This document shows positions 8,357-18,993 of a stretch of DNA of 64,000 nucleotides, in pieces. The notes under the pieces were generated by a model. It was not told where the DNA came from. It worked only from the letters and a program-made list of their open reading frames with translations, and made no database searches. The position numbers were made by a program, and so were the translations under genes. Origin of the DNA: Streptomyces sp. Edi2 (GTDB taxonomy: Bacteria > Actinomycetota > Actinomycetes > Streptomycetales > Streptomycetaceae); contig NZ_JBEJGX010000003.1 in NCBI RefSeq assembly GCF_040253635.1, positions 6,349,501 through 6,413,500 of the forward strand, read 5' to 3'. Positions within the stretch are counted from its first letter, which is position 1. Each line of letters opens with the position of its first letter.

Positions 8357-9205
8357 ATGGCTCTGGTGAACCGAGGCAACAGCGAGTTCGACCGCGATAC
8401 GGCGGTCACCCGCCGCGCCCCCGGCGTCTATGACGCCCACCTCTCCGCCGGCTGGACGATCATCCAGGCGGTCAACGGCGGCTACCTCCTCGCCCTCATG
8501 GGCCGCGCCCTGAGCGACGCCCTCCCGCACCCCGACCCGCTCTCGGTCACCGCGCACTACCTGACGGCCTCGGTCCCCGGCCCCGCCGTGATCCGTACCG
8601 ACGTGGTCCGCACCGGCCGCACGATGTCGACCGGCACCGCCAGCCTCGTCCAGTTCGCGGAGGACGGCAGCGAGATCGAGCGACTGCGGGTGCTCGCCGC
8701 GTACGGCGACCTCGACGCGCTGCCCGACGACGTCCGCACCACCGCCAAACCGCCGGCCATCCCGCCGTACGAGCACTGCCTGGGCACGGACAGTGCCCCC
8801 GACGGCCGCCCCGCCATCCCCGGCAGCACCGCCATCGCCGAGCGGCTCGCGCTGCGCCTGGACCCGGCGACCGCGGGCTGGGCCGTCGGGGCCCCCTCCG
8901 GCAAGGGCGAGATGCGCGCCTGGTTCGGCCTCGCCGACGGCCGCGAACCCGACCCGCTCTCCCTCCTGCTGACCGTCGACGCCCTCCCGCCCACCGCCTT
9001 CGAGATGGGGCTCTCCGGCTGGGTGCCCACCGTCGAGCTGACCGCCCACATCCGCCGCCGCCCGGCCCCCGGCCCGCTGCGGGTCGCCATCACCACCCGC
9101 AACCTGGCGGGCGGCTTCCTGGAGGAGGACGCGGAGGTCTGGGACTTCGAGGACCGACTGGTCGCCCAGTCACGGCAGTTGGCGCGGGCGGTGACGGTGG
9201 AGTAG
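8357..9205 (+). CDS. Acyl-CoA thioesterase-like double-hotdog protein
   Basis: Predicted 282-aa thioesterase with two hotdog domains. The N-terminal AGWTIIQAVNGGYLLALMGRAL followed by HPDPLSVTAHYLTASVPGPAVI is the hotdog helix and strand pattern, and the C-terminal half (DALPPTAFEMGLSGWVPTVELTAHIRRRPAPGPL) repeats it, as in TesB-type and 4HBT_3 proteins. The CoA substrate cannot be inferred. ATG 8357 is preferred over GTG 8348 because the -10 hexamer TAGCGT sits 7 nt upstream, the arrangement of a leaderless transcript. It is divergent from the TRIC gene. Confidence 0.85.
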   Translation: MALVNRGNSEFDRDTAVTRRAPGVYDAHLSAGWTIIQAVNGGYLLALMGRALSDALPHPDPLSVTAHYLTASVPGPAVIRTDVVRTGRTMSTGTASLVQFAEDGSEIERLRVLAAYGDLDALPDDVRTTAKPPAIPPYEHCLGTDSAPDGRPAIPGSTAIAERLALRLDPATAGWAVGAPSGKGEMRAWFGLADGREPDPLSLLLTVDALPPTAFEMGLSGWVPTVELTAHIRRRPAPGPLRVAITTRNLAGGFLEEDAEVWDFEDRLVAQSRQLARAVTVE

Positions 9206-9241
9206 CGGGGCGGGCGGGCCTGCTGCCGCCCGCCGGGAAAA

Positions 9242-9301
9242 GGGGCAGCGAGAAGCAGGGCAGCGGGAAGCGGGGTAGCGAGAAACCGGGCAGCGAGAAG
9301 C
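9242..9301. repeat. Four 15-bp tandem repeats (GGGCAGCGAGAAGC)
   Basis: Units at 9242-9256, 9257-9271, 9272-9286 and 9287-9301 differ at only a few positions. They lie in the non-coding gap between the thioesterase and cysteine desulfurase genes. They are probably slippage-prone and useful as a strain marker; no function is evident. Confidence 0.8.
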
Positions 9302-9422
9302 GGGAACGGCCGGTCCCGCGCACCGCCCGTGCGAGCCCGGTACCGGGCGTCCGGCGGCGTCCCGGCGCCCCGCCGCTCCCGCGCGCTGCGTATGCGCCCC
9401 CGGAGCCCGCCGCGTCGGCTCG

Positions 9423-9428
9423 TAGAAT
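9423..9428 (+). promoter_or_regulatory. -10 hexamer TAGAAT for a leaderless cysteine desulfurase mRNA
   Basis: TAGAAT lies 10 nt before ATG 9439, so transcription would begin at or beside the start codon. No Shine-Dalgarno sequence is present in between. Confidence 0.6.
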
Positions 9429-9438
9429 CGTGCGCACC

Positions 9439-10608
9439 ATGGTTTACCTCGACCACGCCGCCACCACCCCGATGCTTCCCGAGGCGGTGCAGGCGATGAC
9501 CGCCCAGCTGACCGTCACCGGCAATGCGTCCTCGCTGCACGCCGACGGCCGGCGGGCCCGGCGTACCGTCGAGGAGGCACGCGAGTCCCTTGCCGTCTCG
9601 CTCGGCGCACGCCCCAGTGAGATCGTCTTCACCGCGGGCGGCACCGAGGCCGACAACCTCGCGGTCAAGGGCCTGTACTGGGCACGCAGGGCCGCCGATC
9701 CGGCCCGTACCCGCGTCCTCGCCAGCCCCGTCGAGCACCACGCGGTCCTCGACGCCGTGGAATGGCTCGCCGAGCACGAAGGCGCCCGCGTCGAATGGCT
9801 GCCGGTCGACACCTACGGGCGGGTGCACGCCGGGGCGCTGCGCGAGGCGATCGCCCGCAACCCCGCCGATGTCGCGCTCGCCACGGTCATGTGGGCCAAC
9901 AACGAGATCGGCACCCTCCAGCCGGTCCGCGAACTGGCCGAGGCCGCCGCGGAGTTCGAGATCCCGCTGCATGCCGATGCGGTGCAGGCATTCGGCCAGC
10001 TGGAGGTGGACTTCGCCGCCTCCGGGCTCGCCGCGATGACGGTCTCCGGCCACAAGATCGGCGGGCCGTACGGCATCGGCGCGCTGCTGCTCGGCCGTGA
10101 GTACGCCCCGGTGCCGGTGCTGCACGGCGGCGGCCAGGAGCGGCACGTACGCTCCGGCACCCTCGACACCCCCGCCATCGCCGCCTTCGCCGCCGCAGGG
10201 CGGTATGCCGCCGCCCACCGCGAGGACTTCGCCCGCGACATCGGCGCGCTGCGCGACGACCTGGTCAAGGCCGTACGGGCCGCCGCCCCCGACGCCGTCC
10301 TCGGCGGCGACCCGGACCCCGCGGGCCGCCTCCCGGCCAACGCCCACTTCTCCTTCCCCGGCTGCGAGGGCGACTCCCTGCTGCTGCTCCTGGACGCTCA
10401 GGGCATCGCCTGCTCCACGGGCTCCGCCTGCACCGCCGGCGTCGCCCAGCCCAGCCACGTCCTGCTGGCCACCGGCATGTCCCCGGAGCTCGCCCGCGGC
10501 ACCCTGCGGTTCTCGCTGGGCCACACCTCCACGGCGGAGGACGTGGCGGCGCTGGCAGAGGCCATCGGCCCGGTGGTGGAACGGGCGCGGAGTGCGGGGC
10601 TGAGTTAG
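9439..10608 (+). CDS. Cysteine desulfurase (IscS/NifS family)
   Basis: PLP enzyme of 389 aa that removes sulfur from cysteine as an enzyme-bound persulfide, here most likely for tRNA thiolation through the nearby MnmA. It starts MVYLDHAATTPM. The PLP lysine is Lys206 in SGHKIGGPYG, with HHAVLDAVEWL and HADAVQAFGQ as PLP-contact segments. The mobile-loop catalytic cysteine is Cys331 in CSTGSACTAG. ATG 9439 is preferred to GTG 9430 because it opens the conserved N-terminus and sits at leaderless distance from TAGAAT. Only a divergently transcribed amidase gene separates it from mnmA. Confidence 0.96.
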   Translation: MVYLDHAATTPMLPEAVQAMTAQLTVTGNASSLHADGRRARRTVEEARESLAVSLGARPSEIVFTAGGTEADNLAVKGLYWARRAADPARTRVLASPVEHHAVLDAVEWLAEHEGARVEWLPVDTYGRVHAGALREAIARNPADVALATVMWANNEIGTLQPVRELAEAAAEFEIPLHADAVQAFGQLEVDFAASGLAAMTVSGHKIGGPYGIGALLLGREYAPVPVLHGGGQERHVRSGTLDTPAIAAFAAAGRYAAAHREDFARDIGALRDDLVKAVRAAAPDAVLGGDPDPAGRLPANAHFSFPGCEGDSLLLLLDAQGIACSTGSACTAGVAQPSHVLLATGMSPELARGTLRFSLGHTSTAEDVAALAEAIGPVVERARSAGLS

Positions 10609-10634
10609 GGCCTGTCTTCAAGGTCCCCTCGTTC

Positions 10635-10649
10635 GCCCGTAGGGCGGGC
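10635..10649. terminator. Small hairpin between convergent desulfurase and amidase genes
   Basis: GCCCG-TAGGG-CGGGC lies within the 45 bp separating the two convergent stop codons (10608 and 10654). It is a short GC-rich stem and could serve both transcripts. Confidence 0.5.
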
Positions 10650-10653
10650 CTCG

Positions 10654-11547
10654 CTAGCGGGTGGCGCCACGGTGCTCCGGTGCGGGCGTTGCTCCCGGTG
10701 TCCCAAATGTCCCCGGTGTCCCCGGTGCTCCCGTGGGGGCCTGTGCGCCGCCGTTGCCCCGGCCCCCGGGGTGCGGTGGCTTCTGTACGGGACGGCGCAG
10801 CTCGGCCCGTACGAGCCCCAGATACCGGTCCCAGTCCCAGTGCTTCCCCGGGTCGGTGTGATCCGTCCCCGGCACCTCGCCATGCCCCACGATGTGCTCC
10901 CGGTCGGCCGGGAAGCCGTAGTGCCGGCATATCCCGGCCGTCAGCCGCGCCGACGACGCGTACATGGCAGCCGTGAACGACTCCGGCCGGTCGACGTACC
11001 CCTCGTGCTCGATCCCGACGCTCCGCTCGTTGTAGCCGCGGTTCCCCGCATGGAACGCCACATCCAGCTCGCGGATCATCTGCGCGATATGCCCGTCCTT
11101 CCGGACCACGTAATGGGCGGCGGCCTCGTGATACGGGTCCTGGAAGACGTCCAGCGCGGTCCCGTAGCTGCCCTGGACGACGTGGATGACCACCCGGTCG
11201 ATCCCGTAATCCGCCGGCCGGTCGGCCCGCCGATAGTTCTCCGGGGACGCCGCGATCCACTGCGCGCCCCGGAAGTCCACCACGCCCGACGTACGCGGCT
11301 TCTCGTTCCCCGGCAGCAGCCACCACCACCGCGCCGGCTCACCGCTCGCCACCAGCGCCGCGACCCCGGCGGCCGCCGCCCCGCCGCCCCCGATCCACAG
11401 CGCCCGCCGCCGGGTGAGACCGGGCGCCGGCGCGGCGGCCCCCCGGCCCTCGCTCGGCTCCCCGCCGCTTGTGCCGGCGCCGTCCGCGCGGCCTGTGCCG
11501 GCGCTGTCCCCGCCGCCGTCCCCGTCCCTTTTCCCCATGCGCTGCAT
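10654..11547 (-). CDS. N-acetylmuramoyl-L-alanine amidase (Amidase_2 domain), membrane-anchored or Tat-exported
   Basis: Peptidoglycan amidase of 297 aa that cleaves the MurNAc-L-Ala bond. A polar Gly-rich N-terminus leads into [24 protein letters not shown] at about residue 45, a twin-arginine or anchor segment. The Amidase_2 domain follows: [16 protein letters not shown] and [15 protein letters not shown], then SVGIEHEGY and a zinc-site end [27 protein letters not shown]. The tail is Pro/Gly-rich repeats ([16 protein letters not shown]). ATG 11547 has GAAAG four nt upstream; ATG 11538 is an alternative. It is divergent from mnmA. Confidence 0.9.
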   Translation of the reverse strand: MQRMGKRDGDGGGDSAGTGRADGAGTSGGEPSEGRGAAAPAPGLTRRRALWIGGGGAAAAGVAALVASGEPARWWWLLPGNEKPRTSGVVDFRGAQWIAASPENYRRADRPADYGIDRVVIHVVQGSYGTALDVFQDPYHEAAAHYVVRKDGHIAQMIRELDVAFHAGNRGYNERSVGIEHEGYVDRPESFTAAMYASSARLTAGICRHYGFPADREHIVGHGEVPGTDHTDPGKHWDWDRYLGLVRAELRRPVQKPPHPGGRGNGGAQAPTGAPGTPGTFGTPGATPAPEHRGATR

Positions 11548-11577
11548 AACGCTTTCGGCACTGTCGGCGGTTCCGTC

Positions 11578-11583
11578 TACCCT
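11578..11583 (+). promoter_or_regulatory. -10 hexamer TACCCT for leaderless mnmA
   Basis: TACCCT lies 9 nt upstream of ATG 11593 with no ribosome binding site between. Confidence 0.5.
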
Positions 11584-11592
11584 GGACACGCT

Positions 11593-12723
11593 ATGACTGA
11601 TGACGCACCCCGCCGCCTCCGTGTACTCGCCGCCATGTCCGGCGGTGTCGACTCCGCCGTTGCCGCGGCCCGCGCCGCCGAGGCCGGCCACGACGTGACG
11701 GGCGTGCACCTCGCGCTCTCCGAAAACCCGAAATCGTTCCGCACCGGCGCCCGCGGCTGCTGCACGATCGAGGACTCGCACGACGCCCGCCGCGCCGCCG
11801 ACGTCATCGGCATCCCCTTCTACGTCTGGGACCTCGCCGAACGCTTCCGTGAGGACGTCGTCGACGACTTCATCGCCGAGTACGAGGCCGGGCGCACCCC
11901 GAACCCCTGCCTGCGCTGCAACGAGAAGATCAAGTTCGCCGCGCTCCTGGACAAGGCCCTGGCCCTGGGCTTCGACGCCGTCTGCACCGGCCACTACGCC
12001 ACGGTCGTCGTGCGCGAGGACGGCACCCGCGAACTGCACCGCGCCTCCGACATGGCCAAGGACCAGTCGTACGTCCTCGGCGTCCTCGACGACCGCCAGC
12101 TGGCGCACGCCATGTTCCCGCTCGGCGACACCCTCACCACCAAGGCCGAGATCCGTGAAGAGGCCGCCCGCCGCGGCCTGTTCGTCGCCAAGAAGCCGGA
12201 CAGCCACGACATCTGCTTCATTGCCGACGGCGACACCCAGGGCTTCCTCGCCAAGCGGCTCGGCGCGGCTCCCGGCGACATCGTCGACGAGTCCGGCGCG
12301 GTCCTGGGCACCCACGAGGGCGCGTACGGCTTCACGATCGGCCAGCGCAAGGGCCTGCGCATCGGCCACCCGGCCCCCGACGGCAAGCCGCGCTACGTCC
12401 TCGACATCTCGCCGGTCGACAACACCGTCACGGTCGGCCCGGCCGACTCCCTCGACGTCACGGCGCTGACCGCGATCCGCCCCCGCTGGTGCGGCCGTCC
12501 CCCGACGGCCGGCCCCGCCCCGTACACCGCCCAGCTCCGTGCCCACGGCGGAGAGACCGAGGTCACGGCGGAGGTGGTGGACGGCACCGAGCTCCAGGTG
12601 ACCTTCACGGAGCCCGTCCGCGGCGTGGCCCCCGGCCAGGCGATCGTCCTCTACGACGGCAGCCGGGTGGTCGGCTCGGCGACCATCGCCACTACGGAGC
12701 GACGGGTATGGGCGGAGGCCTGA
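11593..12723 (+). CDS. mnmA: tRNA-specific 2-thiouridylase MnmA
   Basis: Enzyme of 376 aa that thiolates U34 at C2 in Lys, Glu and Gln tRNAs, using ATP and sulfur from a cysteine desulfurase. The PP-loop SGGVDSAV is at residues 16-23. The catalytic cysteines are in [14 protein letters not shown] and [12 protein letters not shown]. The C-terminal barrel starts near [14 protein letters not shown]. It has a CC pair in [16 protein letters not shown], common in actinobacterial MnmA. It begins with a leaderless promoter and ends at a strong hairpin (12754-12801). Proximity to the cysteine desulfurase supports a joint role. Confidence 0.97.
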   Translation: MTDDAPRRLRVLAAMSGGVDSAVAAARAAEAGHDVTGVHLALSENPKSFRTGARGCCTIEDSHDARRAADVIGIPFYVWDLAERFREDVVDDFIAEYEAGRTPNPCLRCNEKIKFAALLDKALALGFDAVCTGHYATVVVREDGTRELHRASDMAKDQSYVLGVLDDRQLAHAMFPLGDTLTTKAEIREEAARRGLFVAKKPDSHDICFIADGDTQGFLAKRLGAAPGDIVDESGAVLGTHEGAYGFTIGQRKGLRIGHPAPDGKPRYVLDISPVDNTVTVGPADSLDVTALTAIRPRWCGRPPTAGPAPYTAQLRAHGGETEVTAEVVDGTELQVTFTEPVRGVAPGQAIVLYDGSRVVGSATIATTERRVWAEA

Positions 12724-12753
12724 GAGCCCTCCCGTAACCCCCGGCGGCGAAGC

Positions 12754-12801
12754 GGAAAGTCCGCTGTCCGGGTGTAGTTGCACCGGGACAGCGGACTTTC
12801 C
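12754..12801. terminator. Strong bidirectional terminator after mnmA
   Basis: Perfect 16-bp stem GGAAAGTCCGCTGTCC (12754-12769) / GGACAGCGGACTTTCC (12786-12801). The 16-nt apex contains a further GGTG/CACC pairing. It lies between the convergent mnmA and DUF4232 genes and would terminate both. Confidence 0.88.
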
Positions 12802-12861
12802 CGGCTCTCTGCCGGCGGGGGGTTTCGCCGGGTGGAGAGCGGTCAGAGGCGGGCCGGGTGG

Positions 12862-13641
12862 TCAGCCGATGGGGTTGACGAAGGTGGCCGGGTGGGTGGC
12901 GCTCCGCTGGTCGACGAGCGTGCCCCAGGGCCATTCCACGGTCAGCGAGGTGGTCTCGTTGGGCGGGGTGACGTCCGCGAAGGCGGGCTGGTAGAAGCCG
13001 GTCTCTTCCTTGGTCATGGCGACGTTGATCGTGAAGTCGGTGCTGTCCCCGGGCTGCAGGGTGATCGAGCTGAACTTCTTCGACGAACGGGCCAGCGACC
13101 AGCGCTCGCCGCCGTTCTCGGACTTGAGGTCCACGCCCGGGAAGCCGCCGATCTTGCAGGCGCTGCCGCCCTTGTTGGTCAGGACGATGCTGGTGGTCGT
13201 CGCGCCGCCCGCGTCCGGGTCCGGAGCCGCGTCGCCGCCCGTGGCGAACGCCGCCTTCAGACCGGAGGTGTGGCAGCGCTGGACACCCGGGCCCGCCTTG
13301 CCGCCGGTGGCGTGGGCGCTGCCCGACTGCTTGGCTGCGCCGTCCGCCTTGGTGCCGGAGCCGGCCTGGGTTCCGGAGCCCGCCTGAGCACCGGAGCCCT
13401 GAGTACCGGAGCCCTGAGCACCGGAGCCCTGGGCATCGGAGTCCTGCGCTCCGGTGGAGGAGCCCGCGCCGCCGGTGGCGGAGACCGCGCCCGCGTCGGT
13501 GCGGCCGGCGGGCTTCGCGCCGGTGGCGTCCGCGCCGGAGCAGGCGGTCAGGGTGAGGCCGGCGGCTGCGGTCAGAGCCGCGGCGGCAAGGCGCAGGGTG
13601 CGGCGGCGGCGAGCGGTGCGGACGGTGGCGCTGGAGCTCAT
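12862..13641 (-). CDS. DUF4232 domain lipoprotein
   Basis: Predicted surface lipoprotein of 259 aa. The signal RRRRTLRLAAAALTAAAGLTLTACSG ends in lipobox LTAC. Residues about 35-110 are low complexity (AQGSGAQGSGTQGSGAQAGSG), encoded by 15-18 bp repeats at about 13365-13445. The DUF4232 domain begins at CHTSGLKAAFA and contains VLTNKGGSACKIGGFPGVDL, LQPGDSTDF and a C-terminal VEWPWGTLV. The domain's function is unknown to me. It is monocistronic and convergent with mnmA across a shared terminator. Confidence 0.9.
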   Translation of the reverse strand: MSSSATVRTARRRRTLRLAAAALTAAAGLTLTACSGADATGAKPAGRTDAGAVSATGGAGSSTGAQDSDAQGSGAQGSGTQGSGAQAGSGTQAGSGTKADGAAKQSGSAHATGGKAGPGVQRCHTSGLKAAFATGGDAAPDPDAGGATTTSIVLTNKGGSACKIGGFPGVDLKSENGGERWSLARSSKKFSSITLQPGDSTDFTINVAMTKEETGFYQPAFADVTPPNETTSLTVEWPWGTLVDQRSATHPATFVNPIG

Positions 13642-13938
13642 TGTGGGGTCCCCCGGGGCAGTCGGTGTCGGTGTTTCCTCGGTACGTCACCCACTCTGCT
13701 CGGGGCCGCTACCGCCGGCCTGCCGCGGCGCTAACGTCCGGCTAACACCGGTGTGGGCAGCGGCAGGAGGCTCAGGAGAATCCGAAGAACCAGGCGCGGC
13801 CGACTGGTTCGCCGCCCACCACTGACAAATGTCATGCCGAAGTGAGGACAGTCGAAACTGTTGCGGTGCCCGGCCCTGCCCGAAGCTGAAGACGTCGAAG
13901 AAAGTCGCCGTTCAGAGAGCAATTCGGGGGAGCCCACC

Positions 13939-14748
13939 GTGCACCGGAGTCAGAGCGAGAGCGAGAGCGAGAGTCAGCGCCCGAGCCGGGACCAGGTCCG
14001 GGAGCAGAGCCGGGAGCAGGGGCAGGTCGCGGACGGTGTGACGCCGAATCCGCTGGCGCAGAGCTTGCTGCCGCTGGTCCTGGACGTGGGGATTCCGCTG
14101 GCGTCGTACTACGTCCTGCGCAACGGTTTCGGGCTCAGTGAGGTCGCGGCGCTGGGCTGGAGCAGTGTGGTGCCGGCGCTGCGTACGGTCTGGGGCCTGG
14201 TGCGGGGCGCCGGGGTCAACGGCCTTGCCCTGGTGATCCTTGTCGTCAACGTGGTGGGCCTGCTGCTGAGCACGATGACCGGCGATCCGCGGCTGATGCT
14301 CGCGAAGGACAGCGGGGTGAGCAGCGTCGTCGGCATAGCGATGATCGTCTCCGTGTTCATGGGGAAGCCTCTGATGACCGCCGGCCTCAAGCCGTTCGTG
14401 ACGAAGGGGAACGCGGCGAAGAACGCCGCCTGGGACCGGCTGATGGCCGGGTCCGCACGGTTCCGGCGGGCCGAGCGGAGGTTTTCGCTGATATGGGGGA
14501 CCGTCCTGCTGGTCGAGTGTGGGGCGCGGGTGATCGGCGCCTACACCGTCCCGGTCCACACGATGGTCTGGCTGGGGACCGTGCTGACGGTGGTTGCCAT
14601 CCTGCTGGCGATGGTCGTCGCAGGGGGCAGCTGCGCCGAGCCGATGGAGAAGATGGTCCGGACCGAGGCGGAGCACGCCGGCGGCCACCAGGACGGTGAA
14701 GCGGTGGCGGGCGTGACCGCCGCTGCGTCGACCGCCACCGGGAGCTGA
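13939..14748 (+). CDS. VC0807-like (SepA-related) membrane protein
   Basis: Six- to seven-helix membrane protein of 269 aa resembling the VC0807 family. After a polar N-terminus with a SESESESQ repeat (GAGAGC units at about 13950-13972) come NPLAQSLLPLVLDVGIPLASYYVLRNGFGLSEVAALGWSSVVPALRTV and later helices around MLAKDSGVSSVVGIAMIVSVFMGKPLM. GTG 13939 is chosen because GGGGGA precedes it by 8 nt; the frame is open upstream but is not protein-like there. The cellular role is unknown. The acidic repeat could vary in length by slippage. Confidence 0.75.
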   Translation: MHRSQSESESESQRPSRDQVREQSREQGQVADGVTPNPLAQSLLPLVLDVGIPLASYYVLRNGFGLSEVAALGWSSVVPALRTVWGLVRGAGVNGLALVILVVNVVGLLLSTMTGDPRLMLAKDSGVSSVVGIAMIVSVFMGKPLMTAGLKPFVTKGNAAKNAAWDRLMAGSARFRRAERRFSLIWGTVLLVECGARVIGAYTVPVHTMVWLGTVLTVVAILLAMVVAGGSCAEPMEKMVRTEAEHAGGHQDGEAVAGVTAAASTATGS

Positions 14749-14908
14749 AGGGCTCAGGGGCCCCCGGGCCGGGTGCCGACTCACGGGAGGGCAGCGTGAG
14801 TGGGCCATTGATGAGCCGTCCAGCTCCTGCTGTTGCACTCACGGGCATGGCGCGAAGCGTGGGATACCTGTCGTTGACGCCATCCGCGCCAGGTCAGAGG
14901 GTGGACGA

Positions 14909-15880
14909 GTGAAGCAGCGCCGCATCGCCTTTGTGATCTTCGAGGACTTCCAGCCTCTTGACCTCTTCGGCCCGTACGAGGTGTTTCAGTACGCCCACCG
15001 GCTCACCGACGCGTACTCCTGCCAGATCGTGGCATCGCAGCCGGGACCGGTGCGCTCCGTCAGTGGTCCTTCGATACACGCTCCCTACGGCGTCGCCGAT
15101 CTGAACCCCGCGGAGATCGACACGGTGGTGGTGGCGGGCGGTGACGGTGTCGACCAGGCTCGGCACGATCCGGCCCTGACAGGCTGGATCGCCGATGTGG
15201 GGGCCGGCGCCCGGCGCGTCGCCTCGGTCTGCAGCGGGGTGTTCCTGCCGGCAGCCGCCGGACTGCTCCGGGGACGGCGGGTGACCACCCACTGGGCGCG
15301 TGAGCAGCAGCTCAAACGGGAGCATCCCGAGCTGGTTGTCGACTGCGATCCGATCTTCCTCAGGGACGGGCGGATGTGGACGTCGGCCGGGATGACGGCA
15401 GGGATGGACCTCGCTCTCGCTCTGGTGGAGGACGACGTGGGCCGCGAGGTCGCCCACGCCACCGCGCAGGAGATGGTGCTGTTTCTGCGCCGCCCCGGTC
15501 CCCAGTCGCAGTTCAGCGTGTCGTTGTGGTCGGCGCAGCCTGCCACCGACCCCGTCCGCGCGGTGGTTTCGGCGATCCACGCCGATCCCGGCGCCCGGCA
15601 CGGCATCGCCGACCTCGCTGCGCACGCCGGGCTGAGCCCCCGTCACCTCCAGCGCAGGTTCACCGCCGAGCTCGGCACCCCGCCCGGCACCTACGTCGAG
15701 GGCGTACGCATCGAGGCTGCCAAGCGGGCGCTCGTCGAGGGCGAGCACCCCGTCGAGGCCCTTGCCCGGCGGTACGGCTTCGGCACCGCCGAGACGCTAC
15801 GCCGCGCGTTCCACCGGCACTTGGGCGTCTCACCGTCCGATTACCGCGACCGATTCCGATCCACCAGGGAGTACATATGA
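14909..15880 (+). CDS. GlxA-family transcriptional regulator (DJ-1/PfpI + AraC HTH)
   Basis: Regulator of 323 aa. The N-terminal DJ-1/PfpI-like domain (FVIFEDFQPLDLFGPYEVFQ, nucleophile-elbow cysteine in ASVCSGVFLPAAAGLL) is followed by a C-terminal AraC DNA-binding region: HGIADLAAHAGLSPRHLQRRFTAELGTPPGTYVEGVRIEAAKRAL and a second helix-turn-helix ending RRAFHRHLGVSPSDYRDRF. GTG 14909 follows AGAGGGTGGACGA. The stop overlaps the ATG of the next DJ-1 gene, so the two are co-translated and the regulator probably controls its partner. Confidence 0.93.
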   Translation: MKQRRIAFVIFEDFQPLDLFGPYEVFQYAHRLTDAYSCQIVASQPGPVRSVSGPSIHAPYGVADLNPAEIDTVVVAGGDGVDQARHDPALTGWIADVGAGARRVASVCSGVFLPAAAGLLRGRRVTTHWAREQQLKREHPELVVDCDPIFLRDGRMWTSAGMTAGMDLALALVEDDVGREVAHATAQEMVLFLRRPGPQSQFSVSLWSAQPATDPVRAVVSAIHADPGARHGIADLAAHAGLSPRHLQRRFTAELGTPPGTYVEGVRIEAAKRALVEGEHPVEALARRYGFGTAETLRRAFHRHLGVSPSDYRDRFRSTREYI

Positions 15881-16569
15881 CCACCTACGGTCTGCTGATC
15901 TTCGACGGTGCCGAGGAGTTGGATTTCACCGGGCCGTGGGACGTGTTCACCGCCTCCTCCATGCTCCGCGATCATGCCGACACGGCGGTGCTCATCGCTG
16001 AACGCCCTGACGCCGTCCGCTGCAACAAGGGCATGCGGGTCCTGCCGGACCACACTCTGGACGACCACCCTCCGCTGGATGTGCTGCTGGTTCCGGGTGG
16101 CAACGGGACGCGTCGCGAAGTGTCCAACCCCGTGCTCATCGACTGGATCCGCAAGACCGCCGCCGGCGTCGCCTGGACGACCAGTGTGTGCACCGGGGCC
16201 CTGCTCCTGCACGAGGCAGGCCCGGCGCGCGACCGCCGGGTCGCCACCCACTACCAGTTCGAGGAAGCCCTGCGGGCCAGGGGCGAGATCACCGTGGTCG
16301 ACGACGCCCGTTTCGTCGTTGACGGAAACCTGGTCACCAGCCAGGGCGTCTCGGCCGGAATCGACATGGCCCTGTGGCTCATCGGCCGTCTCCACGGCCG
16401 GGCGCACGCCCGCGCGGTCCGCCGGTACATCCAGTACGAGCCGGCTCCGCCCTACCTCGCCGACGAGCCGGCCGTCGCCCAGGACCCCGGAACCGTTCAG
16501 CTCCCCGCCACGCCGCATCCGTCAGCTCACCCCGCTCCACCCCGCGATCATGTCTCGGACACGGCCTAG
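15877..16569 (+). CDS. DJ-1/PfpI family protein (isonitrile hydratase-like)
   Basis: Cytoplasmic protein of 230 aa with the DJ-1/PfpI fold. It has GLLIFDGAEELDFTGPWDVFTAS at the N-terminus, Glu13-Glu14 region acids, the LLVPGG loop and the nucleophile elbow TSVCTGALLL followed by RRVATHYQFEEAL. That combination resembles isonitrile hydratase-like members rather than PfpI proteases. The ATG overlaps the regulator's stop (ATGA, 15877-15880) and AGGGAG lies 5 nt upstream. The C-terminal 40 residues are Pro/Ala-rich and probably disordered. The substrate is unknown. Confidence 0.88.
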   Translation: MTTYGLLIFDGAEELDFTGPWDVFTASSMLRDHADTAVLIAERPDAVRCNKGMRVLPDHTLDDHPPLDVLLVPGGNGTRREVSNPVLIDWIRKTAAGVAWTTSVCTGALLLHEAGPARDRRVATHYQFEEALRARGEITVVDDARFVVDGNLVTSQGVSAGIDMALWLIGRLHGRAHARAVRRYIQYEPAPPYLADEPAVAQDPGTVQLPATPHPSAHPAPPRDHVSDTA

Positions 16570-18647
<2,078 letters not shown>

Positions 18648-18665
18648 CGGGAGGGCACGGGCAGC

Positions 18666-18691
18666 GGGGCGGCCTGTACGGGCACCGCCCC
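18666..18691. terminator. Hairpin after gdhA
   Basis: GGGGCGG (18666-18672) pairs with CCGCCCC (18685-18691) across a 12-nt loop, 18 bp after the gdhA stop. It is GC-rich without a T-tract, typical of streptomycete terminators. Confidence 0.5.
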
Positions 18692-18870
18692 GTGGCCCGG
18701 GCCGGGCAACGAACCTGTGGCCGGCTCGCCCCGTACGGGCATCGCCCCGCCGCCCGGCCCGTCCCCTACGGGCTGCCCGTTGCCCGCCCCCGCCCCTGGC
18801 TGCCTGCGCCCGGCCCGGCCGTTCCCCACGGGCCGCCCACCGTGGCCGCCCACCGTGGCCGCCCGGCCCG

Positions 18871-18950
18871 GCACGCCCCCGCGACCGCACGCCCCCGCGA
18901 CCGCACGCCCCCGCGACCGCACGCCCCCGCGACCGCACGCCCCCGCGACT
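18871..18950. repeat. Five 16-bp tandem repeats (GCACGCCCCCGCGACC)
   Basis: Five consecutive units at 18871, 18887, 18903, 18919 and 18935; only the last has a mismatch (final base). They sit in the 346-bp gene-free gap between gdhA and the LOG-family gene, directly upstream of its promoter. No other feature was seen in this gap apart from the hairpin at 18666-18691. Confidence 0.9.
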
Positions 18951-18981
18951 GCGCGGCCCCACAGCCCCGCGCCCCCGCTCG

Positions 18982-18987
18982 TAAGGT
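18982..18987 (+). promoter_or_regulatory. -10 hexamer TAAGGT for a leaderless LOG-family mRNA
   Basis: TAAGGT ends 6 nt before ATG 18994, leaving no room for a ribosome binding site. Confidence 0.6.
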
Positions 18988-18993
18988 GGCCGC

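Noticed and set aside
18871..18950. Repeat array considered as a CRISPR
   Set aside because: The 16-bp units are directly contiguous with no spacers, so it is a plain tandem repeat.
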